Shown here piece by piece: positions 17,996-27,593 of a DNA stretch of 64,000 bases. The translations under genes were made by a program, and so were the position numbers. The stretch lies in assembly GCA_040766325.1 (NCBI GenBank), contig JAXGQR010000003.1, forward strand, positions 1-64,000, read 5' to 3'. A model generated the notes under the pieces. It was not told the origin of the DNA, ran no database searches, and worked only from the letters and a program-made list of their open reading frames with translations. This stretch comes from Dehalobacterium sp040766325 (lineage in GTDB: Bacteria > Bacillota > Dehalobacteriia > Dehalobacteriales > Dehalobacteriaceae). Positions within the stretch are counted from its first letter, which is position 1. Every line of letters starts with the position of its first letter.

Positions 17996-19222
17996 TTAAA
18001 TCACCTGACTGATATGCATTGCCTGAAACTTATTACCACTTTTCTGTGCAGCTTTATTCAATTGAATCAAACAAATCGGACACTCCGAAACCACAATTTG
18101 GGCCTGACTCTCTTCAATATTAAACCGTTTCTTTTCTAAAACAGCGTTTGAAATTTCCGGATAGTCCGTATAAAAAGATCCGGAACCGCCGCAACATACA
18201 TCAGCGCCATTCATTTCAATAAAATTCCCCGCAGCTTTCAGTAATTCCCGTGGCTGCATTTTCACACCCTGACCTCTTCCTAGATGACACGGTTCATGAA
18301 AAGTGATTTTTACTTCCGCCCGATACTCCGGCCGATACCCTGCCTTGACCAAAAACTCCGATAAGCTCATAACCTTTTCGCTGAATTTCTCAGCTTCTTC
18401 AACCCATGCGGATTCCTCAGAAAAAAAAGCAGCAATATGTTTCAAGGTACTGCTGCAGCTGGCACAATCACTTACCACCACATCAGCATCTTGAAATAAA
18501 CGAATATTCTTCTTGGCCAATTCAAAAAAATCTTTCTGTAAACCATGAGAAATATGGGGTAAGCCACAGCATACATTATCAACGAGCTGAACCTTGGAAA
18601 AAGTATTAAGAATTCTGACGGTATCTGCTGCTGCTTCCGGAAAAAACATCTCCATGCCGCAGCCAAGAAAATAGGCTATCTTTGTACTTGAGGTAAAATT
18701 TAATTTTTTTGTCGGTGCCGATCCTTTTAAAGCAGCTGGGCCGCAAAAACGTTTTAAATAATCCTCTCGGGTAACTTTACTAGGTGCCATCCCAAAAGGA
18801 ACAAAACGGTTTAATTTGACTTTCTTGATAAGACCTAAACTGCCGGCAGACATTTTTCGTGCAGTTCGGTCTTTCAGTACTTTTCCGATCACTTTATATT
18901 TCAATCCTGGTCCGCCTTTTTTATCAGCAAGGTATTGACGCAGATTCATCATCACTTGATCCGTTTTTACCTTGTTGGGACAATTGCTGACACAAGTTCC
19001 GCAAAGCAGACAAAAATTCACAATATCACTAATATGATCATTGGCCTCAATCCCACCTTCGACAAGGGCACGAGCAATATTATTTTTGCCGCGAGCACTT
19101 ACCTTTTCCATATCTCTCACGCCGAAGAGAGGACAAACCGGCAAGCAGGTGCCACAACGGTCACACTGACTTACAATCTCATTTATTTCATCTAACAATT
19201 TTACTTCCTTTTTTTTCATCAT
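17996..19222 (-). CDS. glcF: Glycolate oxidase-type iron-sulfur subunit
   Basis: The 408-residue protein has two ferredoxin-like 4Fe-4S motifs (CDRCGTCLPVCP and CLLCGTCVSNCP) and two C-terminal cysteine-rich CCG motifs (CCGLPHISHG and CCGGSGSF), the GlcF/HdrD architecture. It passes electrons from the FAD subunit GlcD, encoded directly upstream, to membrane or soluble carriers. In anaerobes such pairs oxidise glycolate, lactate or other 2-hydroxy acids. The gap to glcD is 40 bases, so one operon is likely. The true substrate cannot be told from the sequence. Confidence 0.85.
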   Translation of the reverse strand: MMKKKEVKLLDEINEIVSQCDRCGTCLPVCPLFGVRDMEKVSARGKNNIARALVEGGIEANDHISDIVNFCLLCGTCVSNCPNKVKTDQVMMNLRQYLADKKGGPGLKYKVIGKVLKDRTARKMSAGSLGLIKKVKLNRFVPFGMAPSKVTREDYLKRFCGPAALKGSAPTKKLNFTSSTKIAYFLGCGMEMFFPEAAADTVRILNTFSKVQLVDNVCCGLPHISHGLQKDFFELAKKNIRLFQDADVVVSDCASCSSTLKHIAAFFSEESAWVEEAEKFSEKVMSLSEFLVKAGYRPEYRAEVKITFHEPCHLGRGQGVKMQPRELLKAAGNFIEMNGADVCCGGSGSFYTDYPEISNAVLEKKRFNIEESQAQIVVSECPICLIQLNKAAQKSGNKFQAMHISQVI

Positions 19223-19262
19223 TTAAGTCTCCTTGTGCAATATCCCGAGCATCTTTTTTGAA

Positions 19263-20654
19263 TTAAGGCCACATCTTTCCGGGGTTTAAAAGTCCTTTCG
19301 GGTCAAAAGCTTGTTTCACTGCTTTAAGCATAGAAACTCCTACTTCACCTAAAGCATGAATTACGTAATCCCGTTTTGTGATCCCAATTCCGTGTTCCCC
19401 CGACAAAGTGCCTCCTAAATCTATAGCTGCATCAAAAATCTCATTAACTGCCATATTGACCCGTTCTTCTTCCTCCGGATTGGACAAATCACAAAGAATC
19501 GAAGGATGTACATTACCATCCCCGGCATGACCATATACGGCAATAGTCAGTTGATGCTTTTCAGCAATCTTACCAATCCGACGAACCACCTCTGGAAAAG
19601 CATCCCGCGGCACAGAAATATCTTCTCCAAGACGGTTTGGTGCCATGGATCCGATGGCTGAACTCAAACCACGACGAATCGCCCAAATTGCTTCAGACTC
19701 TTCTGGAGAGGCTGCAATGCGTGCTTCAACCACATTGTGCCCTGAAGCTATTTTAGAGATTTGTTGGGCCTGCTTGTCAAGCTCCTCTTCATCCTCTCCG
19801 TCATATTCAATGACGAGGCAAGCTTCTATCGAGGGGCTGATATCCGTCTTATTATGTCGGGCTACTGCCTGTAAGCTGATTTTATCCATCAATTCCGCTG
19901 CGGCAGGTACCACCCCTAATTGGAGCATCCGGTGAATAGTATCACATGCCTCATCCAGTGATTTGAACATCAACTGCATAGTATTACGCACCTTGGGCAT
20001 TGGGATTAAGCGCAAAATTATTTTGGTAATAATACCTAATGTACCTTCCGAACCTGTAATGAGACTTGTTAGGTTATATCCGGTAACATTCTTAATTGCT
20101 TTCCCTCCGGTATGAAGTATCCGTCCATCAGGAAGAACAACTTCCAGACCCCTAACATAATTACTCGTAACTCCATATTTAACGGCACGCATGCCCCCAG
20201 CATTTTCAGCAACATTTCCACCGATGGTGGAAAATTTCCAACTTCCTGGATCCGGTGGGTAAAAGAGTCCTTTTTCTGCGCAGCAATTATACAGATCAAT
20301 GGTTCTTACCCCCGGTTCCACGGTCACCATCATATTACGCTCATCAAGTTCAATAATATTATTCATACGATCCAAGACCAAAGAAATACCACCGTTTAAG
20401 GGAATACTTCCCCCGGTACGTCCGGTAGCGGCGCCCCGCGGTGTAACGATAATATCATTTTCATAAGCAAGCTTCATTACGTCAGAAACCTCTTTTGTAG
20501 TTAGAGGGCGAACTACTAAATGAGGTTTATTAGGGGGCAATAATGGGACAAAAGACGAATCATAGGAATAAGTGAAAAGATCTATCTCGGAATCCAGTAC
20601 GTGCTCCTTGCCAACTATAGCGCGGATTTTATTCTTTATTTCTTCACTGATCAT
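19263..20654 (-). CDS. glcD: FAD-linked 2-hydroxyacid oxidase subunit (GlcD-like)
   Basis: 463 residues of the FAD-binding type 4 (VAO/PCMH) family. The N-terminal FAD site shows VTPRGAATGRTGGSIPLNGG and GNVAENAGGMRAVKYG; the C-terminal cap contains VYGHAGDGNVHPSIL and GGTLSGEHGIGITKRDYV. These are signatures of glycolate/D-lactate dehydrogenase large subunits. It forms a complex with the Fe-S protein encoded next. Starts at ATG 20654 with GGATGG-type site. Glycolate versus D-lactate cannot be separated without phylogeny. Confidence 0.88.
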   Translation of the reverse strand: MISEEIKNKIRAIVGKEHVLDSEIDLFTYSYDSSFVPLLPPNKPHLVVRPLTTKEVSDVMKLAYENDIIVTPRGAATGRTGGSIPLNGGISLVLDRMNNIIELDERNMMVTVEPGVRTIDLYNCCAEKGLFYPPDPGSWKFSTIGGNVAENAGGMRAVKYGVTSNYVRGLEVVLPDGRILHTGGKAIKNVTGYNLTSLITGSEGTLGIITKIILRLIPMPKVRNTMQLMFKSLDEACDTIHRMLQLGVVPAAAELMDKISLQAVARHNKTDISPSIEACLVIEYDGEDEEELDKQAQQISKIASGHNVVEARIAASPEESEAIWAIRRGLSSAIGSMAPNRLGEDISVPRDAFPEVVRRIGKIAEKHQLTIAVYGHAGDGNVHPSILCDLSNPEEEERVNMAVNEIFDAAIDLGGTLSGEHGIGITKRDYVIHALGEVGVSMLKAVKQAFDPKGLLNPGKMWP

Positions 20655-21056
20655 TCTAAATTTCTTCCATCCTCTCCAAAAAACATCATATCTTATATAC
20701 TATCAGTAAAGCCTAAAAAATTTTAATAAATATCTATCATATACTAAATCTCATCCGGACATATTCTTCTAATTATACAACAATATCCCGAAATGTCATA
20801 CAATGAATTACTTTTGATCTTATTACCTGTTAATTATAACCACGGTTCTTAGCTTTGATGTCAACTCGTTTTAATCTGAAGACCAGATGTTGACAAAAAA
20901 ACGCATATGTGTTAAGATGTTCTTGTATTACATATGTACTTATATATTTCACATGTTTTTAGAAATTATATGTATGTTACATGTAGATATAATTTGTAAA
21001 AATGTGTGAAATTTTTATTTGCTATGAAATACAAATAACAATTTAGGAGGTACCTC
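20655..21056. other. Divergent intergenic region of glcD and cspA
   Basis: No gene. The left part should carry the glcD promoter; the right part holds the cspA promoter and long untranslated leader listed separately. The leader has repeated ACATATGT/ACATGT-like palindromic AT-rich words. Confidence 0.5.
20890..20918 (+). promoter_or_regulatory. Strong sigma-A promoter of cspA
   Basis: TTGACA at 20890-20895, 17-base spacer, TAAGAT at 20913-20918. Transcription would start near 20925, giving an untranslated leader of about 130 bases, as is usual for cold-shock mRNAs that fold differently at low temperature. Confidence 0.75.
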
Positions 21057-21257
21057 ATGAATACAGGTACAGTAAAATGGTTTAACGCAGAAAAAGGATT
21101 TGGCTTTATTTCGAGAGAAGATGGAGAAGACGTATTCGTTCATTTCTCTGCAATCCAGGGAGATGGCTTCAAAACATTGGATGAAGGTCAAGCAGTCAGC
21201 TTTGATATCACCCAAGGTAATAAAGGTCCCCAAGCAACCAACGTTGAAAGAATATAG
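21057..21257 (+). CDS. cspA: Cold shock protein
   Basis: The 66-residue single cold-shock domain binds single-stranded RNA and DNA. RNP1 (KGFGFISRE) and RNP2 (VFVHFSAI) are intact, and the start is typical of CspA/CspB (TGTVKWFNAEKGFGFI). ATG 21057 is preceded by TTTAGGAGGTACCTC. It is monocistronic, with its own promoter, long leader and terminator. It is one of few intact plus-strand genes in the middle of the window. Confidence 0.97.
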   Translation: MNTGTVKWFNAEKGFGFISREDGEDVFVHFSAIQGDGFKTLDEGQAVSFDITQGNKGPQATNVERI

Positions 21258-21283
21258 TTATTTTAATCTAGAGTATACCTTAG

Positions 21284-21325
21284 AAGGAGGCTGTCACAGA
21301 GTTTTATTCTGTAACAGCCTCCTTT
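21284..21325 (+). terminator. cspA terminator
   Basis: Stem AAGGAGGCTGT(C)ACAGA / TCTGT(A)ACAGCCTCCTTT with a seven-base loop, 26 bases after the cspA stop codon. Confidence 0.9.
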
Positions 21326-21439
21326 CATGTGTAAAATATTATTTTTCCGTCTGAATCCTCTTTACATAGAGTCAAGGCAGCGGGAATTAACTGCTGATAC
21401 ATAGTTTGGTCTAAATTTTGGAGTTAAATTTTTCCTTTA

Positions 21440-23396
21440 TTACCCCTTATGAAAAGCGCTTAAGAGCATTTCCAGGTAATATATTTGCTTTTTAAGATTT
21501 CGACCAATATCTGTATCGGAGATTTTTTTGCGATAAACAACTTTTTCAACTACACGTACAGTAGAGCGAATATCAATACCCTCATTTACTGCTTTTTCTA
21601 CAGATTCGAATGGTTCATGGCTAGCTAAGAGAAGGCCGTAAGAATTATAAATCAGAGTATATCCCGCAATCCCCGTTTCCTTTTGATAGGCTTTGGCAAA
21701 ACCACCGTCAATTACCAACAGTTTTCCGTTAGCTTTGATGGGATTCTCCTTTTCCAACCTTGACTGGAACATGTCCGTTAATGATATGCCCTGTATCGGC
21801 GTCTAACCCAAACTCCTCCAAAATCATCTTAGCAATCTTTTCTTCATTCACCGCAATATAATATGGGGTATAATTTTCCTTATGGGGCTTTTTGTCATCG
21901 ATGAAATATCTTTCCAATGTAGCCATTTTATCCTTTCCAAAAAGAGGGGAGTCCTGGTGGCACCACAGATACCAGAGAAAGTCTGTGGAATTATTCTGCT
22001 TTTCCCTGCCAAAGTACGCCTCCCTGGCCAATTGTTCCATATAATCCAGCAATTCTTTACCGGATTTCTCCACCCCATTTACTCTGACCTTTTTAAAGGT
22101 TCCATCAGGATTCATTGGAATAGAAGCATGGAATAACAAATTATTGTTATATTTTAAATAGATGCTCCCTTTTGCATACATAAACCTAATATGTTCTTGA
22201 AGCTTTTCACTTTTCAAAAATGAATATCTTAGTTTATCAATAACTGATTTTTCCTCTTCAGTCAGCTTCCAGGGTTCTTTAGGATCAATGGTGGGGAATG
22301 TCTGAAGATTAAGCTTATATACATCGCTTCCAATAGTAATCGTGTATTCCTCATAATTGATTTTATCCAAGAGCAAACGATCCTGCATATCATAATCAGG
22401 ATGGTTTAATACCGTTTCGTGCTCTAATTTGAATTGGATGATAGTGATCGCCTTATGCATTTTGGCAAGTAAATCAATGTCGGTATCAGCCACGATATCA
22501 CCGGAGCTGATTCGTGGTTTAAATTTTTGACAATCATCACCTTGGTATGTATTCATGGCGAAAGTAGCCAACGGAAAAAGATTGATTCCATAGCCTTCTT
22601 CCAATATATCCATGTTGGCATATCTTAAAGAAATGCGTACAGCATTGGAAATACAAGCGCGATCCCCTGCTGCTGCACCCATCCAAAGAATATCATGATT
22701 ACCCCACTGAATATCCACAGAATGATGTTTCATCAAGGTATCCATAATAATATGAGGTCCCGGACCTCTGTCGTAGACATCACCAATAATATGGAGATGA
22801 TCCACTGTGAGCCTTTTAATCACCCCAGAGATAGCAATAATAAAATCATCCGCCCGATCCAATTCTACAATGGTTTGAATGATTTTATTGTAATAGTCTT
22901 TTTTGTTGATGCGATATTCATCCTCATGAAGTAATTCTTCAATTATATAGGCAAAATCGGCGGGAAGTGCCTTTCTAACTTTAGAACGAGTATATTTTGA
23001 TGATGCATCTCTGCACACTTGAATCAACCGATAAATGGTGATTTCATACCAGTCAGACAAGTTCTCTTCCCGCTCTTTTATCAGTTGAAGCTTTTCTTCA
23101 GGATAATAGATTAAGGAGGCTAATTCTGTAATTTCATTTTGAGAAATAAATTTACCTAAAGTATCAACAATTCTTCTTTTTACTACACCGGATCCATTAT
23201 TCATCACGTGATTAAAGGCTTCATATTCGCCATGAAGATCTGTCAGAAAATGCTCCGTTCCTTTGGGAAGATTTAAAATGGATTTTAGATTGATCACCTC
23301 AGTAGCAGCCTTGGAGATTGTAGGAAATTTTCGTGAGAGTAGTTCAAGATAATCTTTTTCTTCAATCAATTCTTGCACGTTGAAATGATTCATCAT
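21440..23396 (-). CDS. fbp: Class III fructose-1,6-bisphosphatase (frameshifted)
   Basis: The manganese-dependent gluconeogenic phosphatase of Firmicutes. Calcineurin-like metal-binding motifs are visible (FLTDLHGEYEAF, HIIGDVYDRGP, QWGNHDILWMG), then the large insertion and GHIINGHVPVKV. Near 21735 the frame breaks, and the adjacent frame continues NPIKANGKLLVIDGGFAKAY to the stop at 21440. Removing one base gives about 651 residues, the normal family size. I start at ATG 23396 behind GGAGGGATGT. The lesion cuts off the conserved C-terminal metal-site region, so if real it should inactivate the enzyme; an indel in the A-rich stretch is the alternative. Confidence 0.9.
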
Positions 23397-23579
23397 ACAT
23401 CCCTCCATATAAACGCAAAGTTATACCTGAAAACATCCGGTATAATTTATATTATATTATTATATATTCAACAATTACGGTTAATTTCCTTTAATCCCCA
23501 TCTGTTATTTTTTAAACAGATACTACCTCTATGCAACAATTATGGTAATGACCCAAATATTTAAAAATTTGTTTGTAAA

Positions 23580-23613
23580 ACAAGAGCCATGGCTGATCAG
23601 CCATGGCTCTTGT
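23580..23613 (-). terminator. Perfect hairpin downstream of ilvE
   Basis: A 15-base perfect stem ACAAGAGCCATGGCT / AGCCATGGCTCTTGT around GATC, followed on the minus strand by TTTTAC. It lies seven bases past the ilvE stop codon. Confidence 0.85.
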
Positions 23614-23620
23614 TCATAGA

Positions 23621-24688
23621 CTATTTTACTTTTAAGGTCCAATTAAAGGGATCTTTCAAATTACCTGTCTGTATGCCGGTAATTGTATCATAAATCCTTG
23701 TGGCTAATTCACCTGTTTTGCCATCATTGATAGAAATAATTTGACCCTGATAGTTAAGTTCTCCAATAGGGGAAATCACGGCTGCAGTCCCGGTCCCAAA
23801 GGCTTCCTCAAGTTTGCCCTGGGCATGAGCTTCATAGATTTCGTTAATGCTGATTCTTCTTTCCTGAACGGGAATGCCCCAATGTTTAAGCAGTTTAATG
23901 GTAGAATCACGGGTAATACCGGCAAGAATGCTGCCCTCCAATACGGGTGTTATGACCTCCCCGTTTATTTTAAAGAACACATTCATTGTGCCCACTTCTT
24001 CAATATATTTTTTTTCAATTCCATCTAACCAGAGAACCTGAGTATAACCTTTTTCTTTAGCAACTTCCTGTGCCTTGATGCTGGCAGCATAGTTACCGGG
24101 AGTCTTAGTAAATCCTAAACCACCTTTTACAGCACGCACATAGTTATCTTCTACATAAATTTTAACCGGATCAATCCCCTCCGGATAATATGACCCTACA
24201 GGGGAAAGGATCACGAGAAAACTGTACTTATGGGAAGGTCGCACACCTAAATGAGGATCTGTGGCAAAAACAAAGGGGCGAATATAAAGGGAAGTGTTCT
24301 CCCCTTCCGGAATCCAGTCCTGCTCCATCTCTACCAGCTTACGAATCGCGGAAACAGCAAATTCTACATCAAGAGTAGGAATACAAAGACGTTCATTGGA
24401 AATGTTCATTCGTTCCATATTGGCATAAGGTCTGAAGAGCAGGACGTGATGATCTGCCGTTTTGTAAGCTTTTAAACCTTCAAAGGTGGCCTGCCCATAA
24501 TGAACAACCATAACTGAAGGATCAAGTTCTAAAGGACCATAGGGGACAATTCGCGGACTATGCCACCCTCTTCCTTCCTCATAATCCATAATAAACATAT
24601 GATCTGTGAAATGCTTTCCGAAGCCCAATTCCGAGAGTTGGGGTTTTTTCTTGGGTGTCTGGGTTTTTTGAATCTTGATTTCTTCCAT
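23621..24688 (-). CDS. ilvE: Branched-chain amino acid aminotransferase
   Basis: The 355-residue class IV (fold type IV) PLP enzyme transfers the amino group between glutamate and the keto acids of leucine, isoleucine and valine. Family features: YGQATFEGLKAYKT, LYIRPFVFATDP, the PLP lysine in FTKTPGNYAAS, EEVGTMNVFF and FGTGTAAVISPIG. The length and N-terminal extension fit the Firmicutes BCAT type II group. Starts at ATG 24688 with AGGAGTGACC. It appears monocistronic, with a perfect terminator hairpin; no T-box leader is seen upstream. Confidence 0.93.
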   Translation of the reverse strand: MEEIKIQKTQTPKKKPQLSELGFGKHFTDHMFIMDYEEGRGWHSPRIVPYGPLELDPSVMVVHYGQATFEGLKAYKTADHHVLLFRPYANMERMNISNERLCIPTLDVEFAVSAIRKLVEMEQDWIPEGENTSLYIRPFVFATDPHLGVRPSHKYSFLVILSPVGSYYPEGIDPVKIYVEDNYVRAVKGGLGFTKTPGNYAASIKAQEVAKEKGYTQVLWLDGIEKKYIEEVGTMNVFFKINGEVITPVLEGSILAGITRDSTIKLLKHWGIPVQERRISINEIYEAHAQGKLEEAFGTGTAAVISPIGELNYQGQIISINDGKTGELATRIYDTITGIQTGNLKDPFNWTLKVK

Positions 24689-24872
24689 ATTAATATGGTC
24701 ACTCCTTCTACAACATTAAAATAAACATAAAGTTTTGGTATTAATGGCAGTCTGCTATCAGATTAAAATCATATTAGTCTATAATATCATATATTTCCCT
24801 AACTGTGTTGGCTTTTCCTGTATTTATTAATAAAATGAAGCTCCAATAAATCATCCCATTTTTTCGATTCAG

Positions 24873-25271
24873 TTAATCATGTTCATGGCACTCATCGCCG
24901 CTTCTTTCGCCCGGACATCCCGGACCTCCCTTGTAATCGCGGAGCAAAGGCAATTGATATCCCATCATCAACTTGATAGACTCACCGGCAGTTATACCTG
25001 TACCGAGAAATCGACTTACACAAGCCTTAGCCAGGATCTCAAAGGCTTCCTTTTCAATTTCCCCGCAAATAATGGCTTCGCAATCTTCCTGAACAGTTTG
25101 CTGAGCAAAATATTTATCTCTATTTATTTTCTGATCAGAGGATATTACTTTCAAAACCTCAAATTTTTCCACATCTACAATAAAGAGATATCCGGCATCA
25201 GCTAGTTCTCCAGGGATCAATGCATTAACATTACTACTATCGGTTGCCACTGCTACTTTCAAATTTTCCAC
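24873..25271 (-). CDS. NifX/NifB-associated domain protein with Cys/His tail
   Basis: 132 residues. The fold matches the dinitrogenase iron-molybdenum cofactor-binding family (KVAVATDSSNVNALIPGELADA, CEAIICGEIEKEAFEILAKA, TGITAGESIKLMMGYQLP). The tail GGPGCPGERSGDECHEHD is rich in Cys, His and acidic residues and could bind a metal. In organisms without nitrogenase, such stand-alone proteins are of unknown function and often sit with ParA-like ATPases or radical SAM genes; none is adjacent here. No nif genes occur in the window. Confidence 0.8.
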   Translation of the reverse strand: MENLKVAVATDSSNVNALIPGELADAGYLFIVDVEKFEVLKVISSDQKINRDKYFAQQTVQEDCEAIICGEIEKEAFEILAKACVSRFLGTGITAGESIKLMMGYQLPLLRDYKGGPGCPGERSGDECHEHD

Positions 25272-25597
25272 TCCTATCTTTTTACCCTACCTAATTTGCT
25301 ATATTTTTACAGGTGATAGTTATAAAACTAAGCCAAATTTATAACCAATGCTATAAAACCTTAAATATTAAAACAAGGTTATATTTGCCAGCTTTAAAAA
25401 AATTTAATTATGTTAAACTAGTGTTTTCATAATGACGATAGCGAATATATTATAATCTTAATTTAAGCAAAAATAAAGACATTAAAACCGTCAGACCTTC
25501 AGTCGGAAGGACAATTTGCAAAATTTCATTCGTATTTCTACTATTACGAAAATGTAAAAAGCAGGGATACTATGCTCCCTGCTCATACATTTACATT
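25272..25597. other. AT-rich gap between NifX-like and Cys-rich genes
   Basis: No gene seen. It contains the NifX-like gene's upstream region, a small CCTTC/GAAGG hairpin near 25497-25511 and the terminator of the next gene at 25556-25584. Confidence 0.5.
25556..25584 (-). terminator. Terminator of the Cys-rich gene
   Basis: Stem GAGCAGGGA / TCCCTGCTTTTT on the minus strand, 14 bases past the stop codon. Confidence 0.85.
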
Positions 25598-25939
25598 TTA
25601 ATCATAAAACATACTTCCCAATTCCGCAGCCTCTAATTTCGCAGCGCAGTCTTTGCTACACACAGGACGTCCGTTGATGCCGCCCCATAAATCCCAAAGA
25701 TATTCCGCCACATCAATAGATTTTTTACAATAAGCACATTTTTCTACTATTTTAGGCTGGTATGAACCGCAAACATCTGGAAAATAGGTCTCATTCCACC
25801 GATGCACTTTACAGCTTTTAATTATTTCAGCGCGGACACTACAATCAATCTCATAGGGTTTAGATACTTGATCCCATGGTACATCGATATGATTCACTAT
25901 TATGCCTTTCATACAATTGAGACATGTTTTTTTACCCAA
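25598..25939 (-). CDS. Uncharacterised Cys-rich protein
   Basis: 113 residues with eleven cysteines in pairs and spaced sets: CLNCMKG at the N-terminus, CSVR and CKVH in the middle, CGSYQPKIVEKCAYCKKS, and PVCSKDCAAKL at the end. The spacing suggests two or three zinc sites rather than iron-sulfur clusters, and the last part resembles a treble-clef or TRASH-like finger. I do not recognise the family. It lies 24 bases after the aminotransferase stop codon on the same strand and has its own terminator, so both are probably one transcript. Confidence 0.65.
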   Translation of the reverse strand: MGKKTCLNCMKGIIVNHIDVPWDQVSKPYEIDCSVRAEIIKSCKVHRWNETYFPDVCGSYQPKIVEKCAYCKKSIDVAEYLWDLWGGINGRPVCSKDCAAKLEAAELGSMFYD

Positions 25940-25963
25940 TCAAATCAGTCCTTTAAAAAGTCC

Positions 25964-27355
25964 TTATTTACTGGCTTTTTCCAAAGCTACACGAACAGCG
26001 TCCACAATCCGATCCAAAATTGCTTCATCTGCAATTAAAGCAGGTGCAAAGGTCAGAGTATTGTTTAAATTATTATGGAAGCTGCGGTTGGTGCGACCAA
26101 TAAGCACACCTTCTGCCGTAACATCAGCCATAATTTTACCCATTCTTGCTTCGTCTAAGGGCTCCTTAGTTGCTTTGTCAGCTACCAGTTCAACCCCGGC
26201 AAATAAACCTTTACCACGCACCTGGCCTACCACCGGTAAATCAGCCAGTTCATTTAATTTACCAATGAAATATTCGCCCATTTTAGCACTGTTTTCAAGA
26301 AGACTTTCTTCTTCCATAATATGCACGTTTTCCAGGCCTGCTGCTAAGCTACCGGTGCATCCACCATAGGTAGAAATATCCCTGAAGAAGTCCATGGGTT
26401 TGTCGGCATCTTCCAAAAAGGTATCAAAGACTCCTTGTTTTGTTACGGTAGCTGATAGAGGAGCATATGCACTAGCCATTCCCTTGGCCATGGTCACGAT
26501 ATCCGGATCTACATCAAAATGCTGATAGCCAAACCATTTACCTGTACGTCCAAAACCATTTACTACTTCGTCCATAATTAACAGAACTTCATATTTTTTA
26601 CAAATTTCTTGTATCATGGGATAATACTCAGGAACCGGCATGATAATACCGCCACCGGCAGTAATAGGCTCAACAATATACGCACCAACCGTGTCCGGAC
26701 CTTCCTCTAAAATCACATCTTCTAAAGCTTTGGCACAGTCGATATCACAACCGGGATATGCTTTGCCAAAGGGACAGCGGTAACAACAAGCATGAGGTAC
26801 TTTTGCAAAACCTGGTACAAAGGGCCCATAATCTTCTCTGCGTTGTTCCTGACCGGTAGCACTTAATGCTGCAATGGTGGTACCATGATAGTCCCGATCT
26901 CGAAAAAGAACTTTCGTTTTATCTTTTCCGGGATATTTTTTGCGATTCCCTTGCCGTACCATTTTAAAGGCTTTTTCGTTGGCTTCAGAACCACTGTTGG
27001 AAAAATAAACTTTGGACATACCGGGCATTTTAGAAATTATTTTCTCCGCTAAGAGAATTGCGGGAATGTTTCCGGCGGATCCAGCATAATATGCCATAGT
27101 TTTTAACTGTTCATAAACCACCTTGGCAATAGACTCCCGGCCATAACCTACGTTTACGCACCATACACCACCGGAAGTAGCATCAATATACTCCTTGCCG
27201 CGGATGTCTTTAATAATCAAGCCATCCCCTTCCGTAATAATCATGGGATCCTTGGTTTCAAAGATCTTATGTTGCGTCAAATGATGCCAAAAGTGGTCTT
27301 TATCCTTTTTGATCATTTCTTCCGCATTAAAATTTTTAGGATCAAGGTTTACCAT
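25964..27355 (-). CDS. Class III aminotransferase, taurine:pyruvate type
   Basis: The 463-residue PLP enzyme belongs to the omega-aminotransferase group. Motifs: DATSGGVWCVNVGYG, YFSNSGSEANEKAFK, DRDYHGTTIAALSATG, LIMDEVVNGFGRTGKWFG, and the PLP lysine in VTMAKGMASAYAPLSA. The overall pattern, including the N-terminal KDKDHFWHHLTQH, recalls taurine--pyruvate aminotransferase of taurine-fermenting anaerobes. No sulfoacetaldehyde acetyltransferase or alanine dehydrogenase is nearby, so the substrate stays open among taurine, hypotaurine, beta-alanine and similar amines. ATG 27355 follows GGGGGGAATAATA. Confidence 0.75.
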   Translation of the reverse strand: MVNLDPKNFNAEEMIKKDKDHFWHHLTQHKIFETKDPMIITEGDGLIIKDIRGKEYIDATSGGVWCVNVGYGRESIAKVVYEQLKTMAYYAGSAGNIPAILLAEKIISKMPGMSKVYFSNSGSEANEKAFKMVRQGNRKKYPGKDKTKVLFRDRDYHGTTIAALSATGQEQRREDYGPFVPGFAKVPHACCYRCPFGKAYPGCDIDCAKALEDVILEEGPDTVGAYIVEPITAGGGIIMPVPEYYPMIQEICKKYEVLLIMDEVVNGFGRTGKWFGYQHFDVDPDIVTMAKGMASAYAPLSATVTKQGVFDTFLEDADKPMDFFRDISTYGGCTGSLAAGLENVHIMEEESLLENSAKMGEYFIGKLNELADLPVVGQVRGKGLFAGVELVADKATKEPLDEARMGKIMADVTAEGVLIGRTNRSFHNNLNNTLTFAPALIADEAILDRIVDAVRVALEKASK

Positions 27356-27551
27356 TATTATTCCCCCCGTTTAATAATATTTAATGAAAAAGGTTTTTCT
27401 TTTTAATAAAAAATAGCTAATCATCCTTCATATCAAATCCTTATATCTTGTACCCTATTCTATCTAAAAACGGGAGAAATTTTTATTATCAGATTGTTAA
27501 CTCTTAAGTGCGGTTTCCCTTACACAATGTCATATCAAAAGTTTGTCTTAA

Positions 27552-27583
27552 TAAAAAGGCACCTTACAAAATGAAGGTGCCTC
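27552..27583 (-). terminator. Terminator of the nuo operon
   Basis: Stem GGCACCTT / AAGGTGCC followed by TTTTTATT on the minus strand, about ten bases past the nuoN stop codon. Confidence 0.9.
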
Positions 27584-27593
27584 AATTATCTCA

